DNA of 64,000 nt from Streptomyces olindensis (lineage in GTDB: Bacteria; Actinomycetota; Actinomycetes; Streptomycetales; Streptomycetaceae), in assembly GCA_000696115.1 (NCBI GenBank), contig JJOH01000008.1, positions 1-64,000 on the forward strand. Reading direction: 5' to 3'. The notes beneath the pieces were generated by a model that was not told the origin of the DNA, made no database searches, and saw only the letters and a list, made by a program, of their open reading frames with translations. Position numbers and translations under genes: made by a program. Shown here piece by piece: positions 10,785 to 17,483 of the stretch (its first letter is position 1; each line of letters starts with the position of its first letter).

Positions 10785-11419
10785 GCCGTGGCCCTGCCCA
10801 CCACCGGGGCGAGCCCGGCCGACCTCGCCACCGCGCCCTCGTCGCCGCACTCCACCAGCCAGTTGGCCAGCATCCGGTGCCCGTGCTCGGTCAGCACCGA
10901 CTCGGGGTGGAACTGCACCCCCTCGACCGGCAGTTCACGGTGCCTGAGGCCCATCACAATGCCGTCGTGCGTCCGCGCCGTGACCTCCAGCTCGGCCGGG
11001 ACCGTCGCCGGCTCGGCGGCCAGCGAGTGGTACCGCGTCGCCGTGAAGGGCGAGGGCAGGCCGGCGAAGACCCCTCCGCCGCCATGCTCCACCAGCGAGG
11101 TCTTGCCGTGCAGCAGCTCCGGCGCCCGATCCACGACACCGCCGTACGCCACCTGCATCGACTGCATGCCCAGACAGACGCCGAACACCGGGACACCCGT
11201 GGCGGCGCAGTGCCGGACCATGTCCACGCAGACGCCCGCCTCCTCCGGCGTGCCCGGCCCCGGGGAGAGCAGGACACCGTCGAAGCCGTCCTGGGCGTGC
11301 GCCGTCGAGACCTCGTCGTTGCGCAGGACCTCGCACTCGGCGCCCAGCTGGTACAGGTACTGGACCAGGTTGAAGACGAAGCTGTCGTAGTTGTCCACGA
11401 CGAGAATGCGCGCGCTCAC
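10781..11419 (-). CDS. pabA: Aminodeoxychorismate/anthranilate synthase component II (glutamine amidotransferase)
   Basis: 212 aa class I glutamine amidotransferase. The triad is Cys82 in Gly-Val-Cys-Leu-Gly, His171 and Glu173 in Phe-His-Pro-Glu-Ser; the N-terminus has the usual Asp-Asn-Tyr-Asp-Ser. It supplies ammonia to a chorismate-using partner (PabB or TrpE), which is not in this window, so folate versus tryptophan assignment is open. The GTG at 11419 overlaps the stop of the upstream small membrane gene (GTGA) and its own stop overlaps the srtE1 start, so it is coupled inside a sortase operon, an odd place for a folate/tryptophan gene. Confidence 0.88.
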   Translation of the reverse strand: MSARILVVDNYDSFVFNLVQYLYQLGAECEVLRNDEVSTAHAQDGFDGVLLSPGPGTPEEAGVCVDMVRHCAATGVPVFGVCLGMQSMQVAYGGVVDRAPELLHGKTSLVEHGGGGVFAGLPSPFTATRYHSLAAEPATVPAELEVTARTHDGIVMGLRHRELPVEGVQFHPESVLTEHGHRMLANWLVECGDEGAVARSAGLAPVVGRATA

Positions 11420-11577
11420 TGGTTGTCCACCGTCACATCGTTGAAGGGCAGCAGCGGTTCCGCCCACGGGAAGACGTACTGGAAAAGCACGTAGACCACG
11501 GCCACGACCAGGGCGAGTGAGATCAACGCCCTCACCCACGTGTTCCCCGGCAGATGCCGCCAGATCCAGCCGTACAT
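11416..11577 (-). CDS. Small single-pass membrane protein in the sortase operon
   Basis: 53 aa. ATG at 11577 is chosen because GGAAGGGA lies 6 bp upstream; a GTG at 11604 would add 9 residues with a poorer ribosome site. One hydrophobic segment (about 16-34) lies between an aromatic N-terminus and a short acidic outer tail. The stop overlaps the pabA start (GTGA). I do not recognise a family with known function. Its conservation in the same slot of other Streptomyces is my recollection. A role with the sortases is guessed from position only. Confidence 0.75.
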   Translation of the reverse strand: MYGWIWRHLPGNTWVRALISLALVVAVVYVLFQYVFPWAEPLLPFNDVTVDNQ

Positions 11578-11630
11578 GCCGTCCCTTCCGTCGTACCACG
11601 GCACCAGACCTACGCCGTACAGCCACCAGA

Positions 11631-12305
11631 CTAGCGGCGCAGCGCCTCAGGTTTCCCTGCCTCCACGGGCTGGGTGGAGTCCAGGTGCGCCCAGACGATC
11701 AGCCGATGACTGTGGCCCCATTCCGGTTCGCACGTCGTCAGCGTCAGATAGCGGCCCGCACGCGTGTACCCGGATGTACGTGGGACAGGGTCGATCACCT
11801 CGATGTCCGAGGGCACTGTTTTGTACGGGCCTTTGTCGATCCGATACGTGAACCACGTCGTGCCGTCGGTCAGCACCACCGCGTCACCCCGCCGCAGCCT
11901 GGGGAAATCCTTGAAGGGATCACCGTATGTACGGCGGTGGCCGGCGACCGCGAAGTTCCCCTTCTGCCCCAGCTGGGCGGTCTCCGCGTAGTGCCCGAGG
12001 CCCTTCTTCAGGGTGCCGGTCGCGGTGCCCTCCAGCACCGGCTTGTTCCACGTGAAACCAAGACGCGGAATGTACATGATCGCGAAAGGCCTGCCCTCGG
12101 CGTACGGCGCCGGCTTCGCCGGGCTCCCGGCGGCCCCGGTCGGCGGGCGGGGTCTCGACCACTCCTCGCGGAGCAGATCAATCTGATCGTCCATGACGTC
12201 GTCGGCCTTCACACCGGTCCAGAACAGCACATAGACGACGAACAGCACGATCACGCTGCCGACGGTGATGCACAGTTCGCTGACGGTCCTGACGATCACA
12301 CGCAC
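11631..12305 (-). CDS. Class E sortase, third copy
   Basis: 224 aa, the shortest of the three sortases here. It has almost no cytoplasmic tail, a membrane segment (about 8-29), then the sortase domain with His123 in Ala-Gly-His-Arg, Cys192 in Thr-Leu-Thr-Thr-Cys and Arg201. All three catalytic residues are present. GTG start with GGGGGAG 6-8 bp upstream, 24 bp after the DUF881 gene stop. It is more diverged from SrtE1/SrtE2 than they are from each other. A near-match to parS lies inside it at 12045. Confidence 0.9.
   Translation of the reverse strand: MRVIVRTVSELCITVGSVIVLFVVYVLFWTGVKADDVMDDQIDLLREEWSRPRPPTGAAGSPAKPAPYAEGRPFAIMYIPRLGFTWNKPVLEGTATGTLKKGLGHYAETAQLGQKGNFAVAGHRRTYGDPFKDFPRLRRGDAVVLTDGTTWFTYRIDKGPYKTVPSDIEVIDPVPRTSGYTRAGRYLTLTTCEPEWGHSHRLIVWAHLDSTQPVEAGKPEALRR
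12045..12058. other. Near-match parS site (one mismatch)
   Basis: GTTCCACGTGAAAC differs from the parS consensus at one base. It lies inside the third sortase gene, about 20 kb from oriC. Streptomyces ParB tolerates one or two mismatches at some natural sites, so it may bind weakly. Confidence 0.45.
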
Positions 12306-12329
12306 CGGCGGCTCCCCCGGCCTGGGCTC

Positions 12330-13109
12330 CTACTCCACGGGCTTCGCGTAGTGCAGATCCACTGTGCCCGAGTAGCCGGGCAGAGTCACCTGGCCGTTCT
12401 CCTCGACTTTCCAGCCGAGCCCGTAGACGTTGACGTAGACCATGTAGTTCTGGATCGCCGGAGACGCCGCCAGCGCCTTCTTCAGCTTCCCGGGGTCCCC
12501 GACCGCCGTGATCTTGTACGGCGGTGAGTAGACCCGGCCCTGGAGGATCAGGGTGTTGCCCACGCAGCGCACCGCGCTCGTCGAGATCAGCCGCTGGTCC
12601 ATGACCTTGATGCCCTTGGCGCCGCCCTGCCACAGCGCGTTCACCACGGCCTGCAGGTCCTGCTGGTGGATGACCAGGTAGTCGGGCTGCGGCTCCGGGT
12701 AGCCGGGCAACTTGGCGGTGGCGTCCGGCGGGGCGTCGTTGAGCGTGACCGTCAGCGACTCGCCCTTGAGTTTCTGGGTGCCCGCACGCTTCTCCAGCGC
12801 CGCCAGCTTGTCGTCCTCGGCCTTGGTGGAACCGTCGTCCCGCTCGGCGAGCGCCTCTATGTCCTTGCGCAGGGCCCCGTTGGTCTCGTCCAGCTGGCCG
12901 TTCTCCCGGCTGCGCTCCTGGATCAGGTCGGACAGCTTCAGCAGCGAGGCGTCCGTGCGGATATCGGTGCCCTTGGCCGTGTTGAAGCTGGTGAAGAAGA
13001 TCAATCCGGCGAGAGCGAAGACGGCCGCGGTGAGGATCCGCACGGGCCGGAAACGGCGCGCGCGCTCAGGGCTGGATCCCGTCCCGGGGGAGTCGGCAGA
13101 ATTGCTCAA
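12330..13109 (-). CDS. DUF881-family membrane-anchored protein
   Basis: 259 aa. A short cytoplasmic N-terminus and one membrane segment (about 29-45) precede a coiled-coil stretch (about 55-105) and a globular outer domain of the DUF881 family. This family is found next to division and wall genes in Gram-positive bacteria; its molecular function is unknown. The start is a TTG at 13109 with AAGGAG and AAGGG upstream. It is divergent from crgA, with 139 bp between the starts, and heads the minus-strand sortase run. Confidence 0.85.
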   Translation of the reverse strand: MSNSADSPGTGSSPERARRFRPVRILTAAVFALAGLIFFTSFNTAKGTDIRTDASLLKLSDLIQERSRENGQLDETNGALRKDIEALAERDDGSTKAEDDKLAALEKRAGTQKLKGESLTVTLNDAPPDATAKLPGYPEPQPDYLVIHQQDLQAVVNALWQGGAKGIKVMDQRLISTSAVRCVGNTLILQGRVYSPPYKITAVGDPGKLKKALAASPAIQNYMVYVNVYGLGWKVEENGQVTLPGYSGTVDLHYAKPVE

Positions 13110-13248
13110 CGTACCCTTATCTCCTTCGGCGCGGCGGAAGCACTACGCTAACGGACGCCCGGGGGAGCAATCGGAGTCCCCTTACGCTGCCCCGAGACCG
13201 ACCCAGTTACCTGCGCGGCCACGCAGCGCATCGACAGGAGAGACCCTC

Positions 13249-13503
13249 GTGCCGAAGTCACGTATCCGCAAGAAGGCCGACTACACGCCGCCGCCGTCGA
13301 AGCAGACGACCGCGATCAAGCTGAACAGCCGTGCCTGGGTCGCGCCCGTCATGCTGGCCATGTTCCTCATCGGTCTGGCCTGGATCGTCGTCTTCTACGT
13401 CACCGACGGCTCGCTGCCCATCGACTCGCTGGGGAACTGGAACATCGTGGTGGGCTTCGGCTTCATCGCGGCCGGATTCGGCGTCTCGACGCAGTGGAAG
13501 TAG
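13249..13503 (+). CDS. crgA: Cell division protein CrgA
   Basis: 84 aa from the GTG at 13249 with AGGAG 8 bp upstream. A basic N-terminus with the Pro-Lys-Ser-Arg-Ile-Arg-Lys motif is followed by two membrane segments (about 28-51 and 62-80) joined by a short loop. CrgA is an actinobacterial division protein that in Streptomyces inhibits FtsZ-ring assembly during growth of aerial hyphae. Size and topology match the family exactly. Single gene, divergent from DUF881. Confidence 0.95.
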   Translation: MPKSRIRKKADYTPPPSKQTTAIKLNSRAWVAPVMLAMFLIGLAWIVVFYVTDGSLPIDSLGNWNIVVGFGFIAAGFGVSTQWK

Positions 13504-13550
13504 CGGTCACCGCAAGGTGAACGCAGCTCTGCCCAGGGTTGTTCGCTGAG

Positions 13551-13751
13551 TTATCCACAACCACTGTCCACAGGTGGAAAAAGAACGACGATCTGTGGAT
13601 AACTCGCCGAGCGTTGACGCCGGTATGACGGAAGTACCGCAACTCGAAAACATGTTCGCCCCCTGCCTGACCTGCGGAAACACTGGTCAGCGACAGGGGG
13701 CACATGTGTTCCTGCACCGTATGCACAAGATCCGCCACCCGCTGTGGACAA
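13551..13751. promoter_or_regulatory. Cluster of four DnaA boxes outside oriC
   Basis: TTATCCACA at 13551-13559, CTGTCCACA at 13564-13572, an inverted TTATCCACA at 13594-13602 and an inverted TTGTCCACA at 13743-13751. Two are the exact E. coli-type box and one the exact Streptomyces box. They lie between crgA and the rhomboid gene, about 19 kb from oriC. The rest of the crgA-rhomboid gap (13504-13760) shows no gene I would support. Confidence 0.7.
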
Positions 13752-13760
13752 CGGCCGCGC

Positions 13761-14651
13761 TCAGCTGAGCTGGGTCGTCCTCAACAGCGTCAACAGCACG
13801 ACCACGGCCAGGACCAGCGCGCACGTGCCGTACTGGACCAGGGCGCGTCGCTCGCGCGGGGCGTGGACCATGGCGTATCCGACGGCGACGCCGGCGACGA
13901 GGCCGCCGATGTGGGCCTGCCAGGAGATGTTGAAGCCCGGGCTGAAGGTGAAGATCAGGTTGATCACCAGCAGGGCGATGATCGGCCGCATGTCGTAGTT
14001 GAGGCGGCGCATCAGGACGGCCGTCGCGCCGAAGAGGCCGAAGATGGCGCCGGAGGCGCCGAGGGTGGCGGTGTTCGGCGAGGCGAGCAGATAGGCCAGG
14101 GCGCTGCCCGCGAGTCCCGAGATGAAGTAGAGCGCGAGGTAGCGGACGCGGCCGAGGGCTGCTTCGAGGGGGCCGCCGAGCCACCAGAGGCTGAGCATGT
14201 TGAACGCGATGTGCCAGATCTCCTGGTGGGTGAAGATCGAGGTCACCATGCGGTACCACTCACCGCCCGCCACGCCCTGCGTGGGTGTGAAGGGTGCGGG
14301 TGGCCAGGCGCCGAGCAGGACGAAGTCGTTCAGGAGGGACTGGTTGACCTGGACGGCGATGAAGACCGCCAGGTTGATGCCGATGAGGATCTTGGTCAGC
14401 AGGCGGGGGTCGGCCGTGATGGTGCCTCCGGCGATGGTCCGGGGCATTGCGGCCGTGGGCGCGTGGCCGGTGCCGGAGCCGGAGCGGACGCACTCGGGGC
14501 ATTGGAAGCCGACGGAGGCGTTGACCATGCAGTCGGGGCAGATCGGCCGTTCGCAGCGGGTGCAGCGGATGCCGGTCTCACGGTCCGGGTGGCGATAGCA
14601 CGTGGGGACGCTGTGGGCGTTCTGCGGGCTGCCCGCAGCCTGGTCGTCCAT
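13761..14651 (-). CDS. Rhomboid-family intramembrane serine protease with N-terminal zinc finger
   Basis: 296 aa from ATG 14651 (AGGGGA upstream). Residues 18-54 form a B-box-like zinc-binding region with Cys18, His21, Cys30, Cys33, Cys38, Cys41, Cys51 and Cys54. About six membrane segments follow. The rhomboid catalytic pair is Ser200 in Gly-Ala-Ser-Gly and His247 in Gln-Ala-His-Ile-Gly; the His/Asn pair of the second segment is also present. It should cleave membrane proteins within the bilayer; the substrate is unknown. A terminator of the upstream cyclophilin gene separates the two. Confidence 0.92.
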   Translation of the reverse strand: MDDQAAGSPQNAHSVPTCYRHPDRETGIRCTRCERPICPDCMVNASVGFQCPECVRSGSGTGHAPTAAMPRTIAGGTITADPRLLTKILIGINLAVFIAVQVNQSLLNDFVLLGAWPPAPFTPTQGVAGGEWYRMVTSIFTHQEIWHIAFNMLSLWWLGGPLEAALGRVRYLALYFISGLAGSALAYLLASPNTATLGASGAIFGLFGATAVLMRRLNYDMRPIIALLVINLIFTFSPGFNISWQAHIGGLVAGVAVGYAMVHAPRERRALVQYGTCALVLAVVVLLTLLRTTQLS

Positions 14652-14693
14652 GAGATCCCCTAAGTCGTGATGAGAGCCGTGGGGGCAAAGCCC

Positions 14694-14725
14694 CGCCCCG
14701 CTCATCCTTACGGATGAGCGGGGCG
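14694..14725 (-). terminator. Intrinsic terminator after the cyclophilin gene
   Basis: A perfect 14-bp stem (14694-14707 with 14712-14725) with a 4-base loop lies 27 bp past the cyclophilin stop on the minus strand. Confidence 0.75.
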
Positions 14726-14752
14726 ATTGGTTCCCTGTGGGGGCTTTCGCGC

Positions 14753-15280
14753 TCAGCGGGTCTCGACGACGACCGACTCGATCACGACGTCGTTGACCGG
14801 GCGGTCGGTGCGCGGGTTGGTCTGGGTCGAGGCGATGGTGTCGACGACCTTCTGGCTGGCGGCGTCGGTGACCTCGCCGAAGATGGTGTGCTTGCGGTTC
14901 AGCCAGGCCGTCGGGGCGACGGTGATGAAGAACTGCGAGCCGTTGGTGCCGGGGCCGGCGTTGGCCATCGCCAGCAGGTAGGGCTTGTCGAAGCGCAGGT
15001 CCGGGTGGAACTCGTCCTCGAACTGGTAGCCGGGGCCGCCGGTGCCGTTGCCCAGCGGGTCACCGCCCTGGATCATGAATCCGCTGATCACCCGGTGGAA
15101 GACCGTGCCGTCGTAGAGCTTGTCCGTGGACTTCTTCCCGGTCTCGGGGTGGGTCCACTCCCGCTCGCCCTGGGCGAGCTCGACGAAGTTCTTGACCGTC
15201 TTGGGGGCGTGGTTCGGCAGAAGCCGGACTTCGATGTCGCCGTGGTTGGTCTTCAGGGTGGCGTAGAGCTGCTCAGCCAC
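14753..15280 (-). CDS. ppiA: Peptidyl-prolyl cis-trans isomerase (cyclophilin)
   Basis: 175 aa, one cyclophilin domain without signal peptide, so cytoplasmic. Recognisable blocks are Phe-His-Arg-Val near 62, the Gln-Gly-Gly-Asp-Pro loop, Met-Ala-Asn-Ala-Gly-Pro-Gly-Thr-Asn-Gly-Ser-Gln-Phe-Phe-Ile and His-Thr-Ile-Phe-Gly. It catalyses prolyl isomerisation in protein folding. GTG start at 15280 with GGAAGG upstream. Stand-alone gene with its own terminator. PpiA versus PpiB naming is arbitrary here. Confidence 0.93.
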   Translation of the reverse strand: MAEQLYATLKTNHGDIEVRLLPNHAPKTVKNFVELAQGEREWTHPETGKKSTDKLYDGTVFHRVISGFMIQGGDPLGNGTGGPGYQFEDEFHPDLRFDKPYLLAMANAGPGTNGSQFFITVAPTAWLNRKHTIFGEVTDAASQKVVDTIASTQTNPRTDRPVNDVVIESVVVETR

Positions 15281-15605
15281 GATCTGCCTTCCGTTGTCTT
15301 TCCGTGACTCCCTGATCCTCGCATGGACGGGGCTCCGCGTCGCCCGACCTCCGTTCTCCGGGGGTGAAGCGGGCCGTCCGGCTGCGGAAAACCAGTCGAG
15401 TAGTCGCGGGGCGGGGGCGCGCGGCGGCGATCCGTGGCATTGTCGACGACAAGCTCACGTTGCCCCCTATTCATCCATTCTTGTACTCGATCAACTCCAT
15501 CGGCACCCGTATGCCCGTCTCGCATGGCGCGGAGCGCCCGGGCAGGCATGATCCGTAAAAGGGTGGAAAGTCGAAATACCGTACGCCACCGAGGAGGAGG
15601 AACCC
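15281..15605. other. Divergent intergenic region, cyclophilin / DUF5324 gene
   Basis: 325 bp without a supported gene. It must hold promoters for both flanking genes, but I could not place convincing -35/-10 pairs. A 13-bp perfect palindrome, TTGTCGACGACAA (15440-15452), is the only clear regulatory-looking element. Confidence 0.5.
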
Positions 15606-16307
15606 GTGACCCGCATCGACAGCGTGCGCGCCGCGACCGGTTCGGCGAAGGACAGCGTGCTGCACGCCGCGGAAGTGGTGGCGCCCTACGCCGACACGGC
15701 CAAGGACAGGGCCGCGCACTACGCACACGAGGCACGCGTACGGCTAGCGCCCAAGGTGACGCAGGCCGCCGGGCAGGCCCGCGTCCAGTACGGCACGCAT
15801 GTGCAGCCGTATCTGGAGCAGGCCCGCACGCATGTGCCGCCGAAGGTCGACCAGGCCGCCCACGAGGCCGCCGTCCGTACACGCAAGGCCGCCCGTCAGG
15901 CGGCGGACTACTCCCGGCCGAGGATCGAGCAGGCGATGGCCGCGGCCGTCCCGGTCACGACCGAGGCCGCGGCTCGGAGCGCGGCCGCGATGGCCGCCTT
16001 GCGCGGCCAGGTCTCGTCCAAGGAGATCCAGAGGCTGGTCCGCAGGCATGAGCGGCGGGCCAGGGCCGGGAAGGCCATGAAGACGCTGGTGATCCTGGGC
16101 GCCGTCGCGGGCGGTGCCTTCGCCGCCTGGAAGTGGTGGGACAAGCAGGCGAACCCGGACTGGCTGGTGGAGCCGCCCGCCGCGACGGAGGTTCCCGAGT
16201 CCGGCCGACTGTCCTCCGTGGACGGCAGCGGCCAGTCGGCGCTGGACCCGGAGGTCCAGGCCAAGGAGGCCGAGGAAGACGCCGCCCAGCGCGACGACCG
16301 TTCCTGA
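15606..16307 (+). CDS. DUF5324-family membrane-associated protein
   Basis: 233 aa; GTG start behind a very strong GAGGAGGAGG site. The first 160 residues are a long run of Ala-rich amphipathic helices with repeated Pro-Lys-Val-Xaa-Gln-Ala and Tyr-Xaa-Xaa-Xaa-Ala patterns, like apolipoprotein or phasin helices. One membrane segment (about 160-178) and an acidic tail follow. Function unknown; family membership is from memory of similar Streptomyces proteins. It may coat or span the membrane. A bidirectional terminator shared with tRNA-Ala lies about 90 bp downstream. Confidence 0.8.
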   Translation: MTRIDSVRAATGSAKDSVLHAAEVVAPYADTAKDRAAHYAHEARVRLAPKVTQAAGQARVQYGTHVQPYLEQARTHVPPKVDQAAHEAAVRTRKAARQAADYSRPRIEQAMAAAVPVTTEAAARSAAAMAALRGQVSSKEIQRLVRRHERRARAGKAMKTLVILGAVAGGAFAAWKWWDKQANPDWLVEPPAATEVPESGRLSSVDGSGQSALDPEVQAKEAEEDAAQRDDRS

Positions 16308-16382
16308 CGGTCGCCGGATCTCGCAGTACGGCGGGACGGGAGCCTTGAGGATGTGCCTCGGGGCCTCCCGCCTCGCCGTGCT

Positions 16383-16396
16383 GTTTCACGTGAAAC
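16383..16396. other. parS: parS site (perfect)
   Basis: GTTTCACGTGAAAC, the exact ParB-binding consensus of Streptomyces. It lies between the DUF5324 gene and tRNA-Ala, 3 bp from the terminator stem at 16400. It is the only perfect site left of oriC in this window. Confidence 0.93.
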
Positions 16397-16399
16397 ACG

Positions 16400-16442
16400 A
16401 AATGCCCTCCGCGCTGCGTTTCCGCAGTTCGGAGGGCATTTC
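16400..16442 (-). terminator. Bidirectional terminator, tRNA-Ala / DUF5324 gene
   Basis: An outer stem with AAATGCCCTCCG pairs with CGGAGGGCATTT, and an inner CTGCG/CGCAG stem sits inside. It is about 7 bp past the 3' end of tRNA-Ala on the minus strand and about 93 bp past the DUF5324 stop on the plus strand. Confidence 0.8.
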
Positions 16443-16448
16443 CAGGGG

Positions 16449-16521
16449 TGGAGCCTAGGGGAGTCGAACCCCTGACATCTGCCATGCAAAGACAGCGCTC
16501 TACCAACTGAGCTAAGGCCCC
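16449..16521 (-). tRNA. tRNA-Ala (anticodon UGC)
   Basis: 73-nt cloverleaf on the minus strand. The acceptor GGGGCCT pairs with AGGCTCC and contains the G3-U70 pair that alanyl-tRNA synthetase requires. D arm TAGCTCAGTTGG, anticodon loop with TGC, and T arm with GGTTCGACTCC are all clear. The discriminator is A and the 3' CCA is not encoded, so it must be added by the CCA enzyme (gene at 52806). Confidence 0.97.
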
Positions 16522-16703
16522 GGAAGAGGACGTCCGACCGGAGGAAACCGCGTACCGGCGGGCGTCGGAGACCAGAGTACCGGGTCACCCCCGTGATTCC
16601 GCAAAAGGATTGGGGGTCCCCGTCGCCGACCACTCTCCGTAAGATGCTCGGCGTGGTTCGCTACCGCGAACCGCCGTACATGGGGAAGCGATGGGGAGAC
16701 GCA

Positions 16704-17252
16704 ATGGACGCCGCACAGCAGGAAGCGACCGCAAGAGCGCGGGAACTGCAGCGGAACTGGTACGGGGAGCCGTTGGGGGCGCTCTTCCGTAGGCTCATCG
16801 ACGATCTTGGTCTCAACCAGGCTCGTCTCGCGGGGGTTCTGGGACTGTCCGCGCCGATGCTCTCGCAGCTGATGAGCGGTCAGCGGGCGAAGATCGGCAA
16901 TCCGGCCGTGGTGCAGCGGGTGCAGTTGCTGCAGGACCTGGCGGGGCAGGTCGCGGACGGCAGCGTGAGCGCCGCCGAGGCCACCGAGCGCATGGAGGAG
17001 ATCAAGAAGTCACAGGGGGGCTCGGTGCTCAGCAACACCACGCAGACGACGAGCAGTTCGGGGGCGCCCACGGTCAAGCGGGTCGTCCGCGAGATCCAGT
17101 CGCTGCTGCGCTCGGTCGCGGCGGCGGGCGACATCATCGAGGCAGCGGACACCCTCGCCCCGAGCCACCCGGAACTGGCAGAGTTCCTCCGGGTGTACGG
17201 GGCGGGCCGCACCTCGGACGCGGTCGCGCACTACCAGTCCCACCAGAGCTGA
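16704..17252 (+). CDS. XRE-type helix-turn-helix DNA-binding protein
   Basis: 182 aa from ATG 16704 (GGGGAG 5-7 bp upstream); in-frame starts upstream would add unconserved residues. An N-terminal helix-turn-helix (about 22-62) has the recognition pattern Gln-Ala-Arg-Leu-Ala-Xaa-Val-Leu-Gly-Leu-Ser-Ala-Pro-Met-Leu-Ser-Gln. A Ser/Thr-rich linker and helical C-terminus follow. It probably represses or activates a few promoters; targets are unknown. The kinase gene follows 231 bp downstream in the same direction, an arrangement kept in other Streptomyces as far as I recall. Confidence 0.85.
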   Translation: MDAAQQEATARARELQRNWYGEPLGALFRRLIDDLGLNQARLAGVLGLSAPMLSQLMSGQRAKIGNPAVVQRVQLLQDLAGQVADGSVSAAEATERMEEIKKSQGGSVLSNTTQTTSSSGAPTVKRVVREIQSLLRSVAAAGDIIEAADTLAPSHPELAEFLRVYGAGRTSDAVAHYQSHQS

Positions 17253-17483
17253 TCCCGCCGCCCGGCGCCGAAGGGGGTTCGGCAGCGGGCACCGGGTGAG
17301 GTGACGGGGGACGCGTCACGGTACGGACGGGCACGAGGGGGCGTGTCCCGTACGGGGGACCGGTCGACGCCAGGGGGATGTGTATCGCTCATCGGGGGAG
17401 TCGTTCCGCCCGGCGGGGAGTCGTAGCGCCCGTCGAGGGGGAAGCAAGGGGGGAAGCCACAGGGGGAGGAGCGACGTACAGCC

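Noticed and set aside
13625-13768. 48-codon plus-strand frame with a Cys-Leu-Thr-Cys motif between crgA and the rhomboid gene
   Set aside because: No ribosome site, background-level third-position G+C, contains a DnaA box, and overlaps the rhomboid 3' end.
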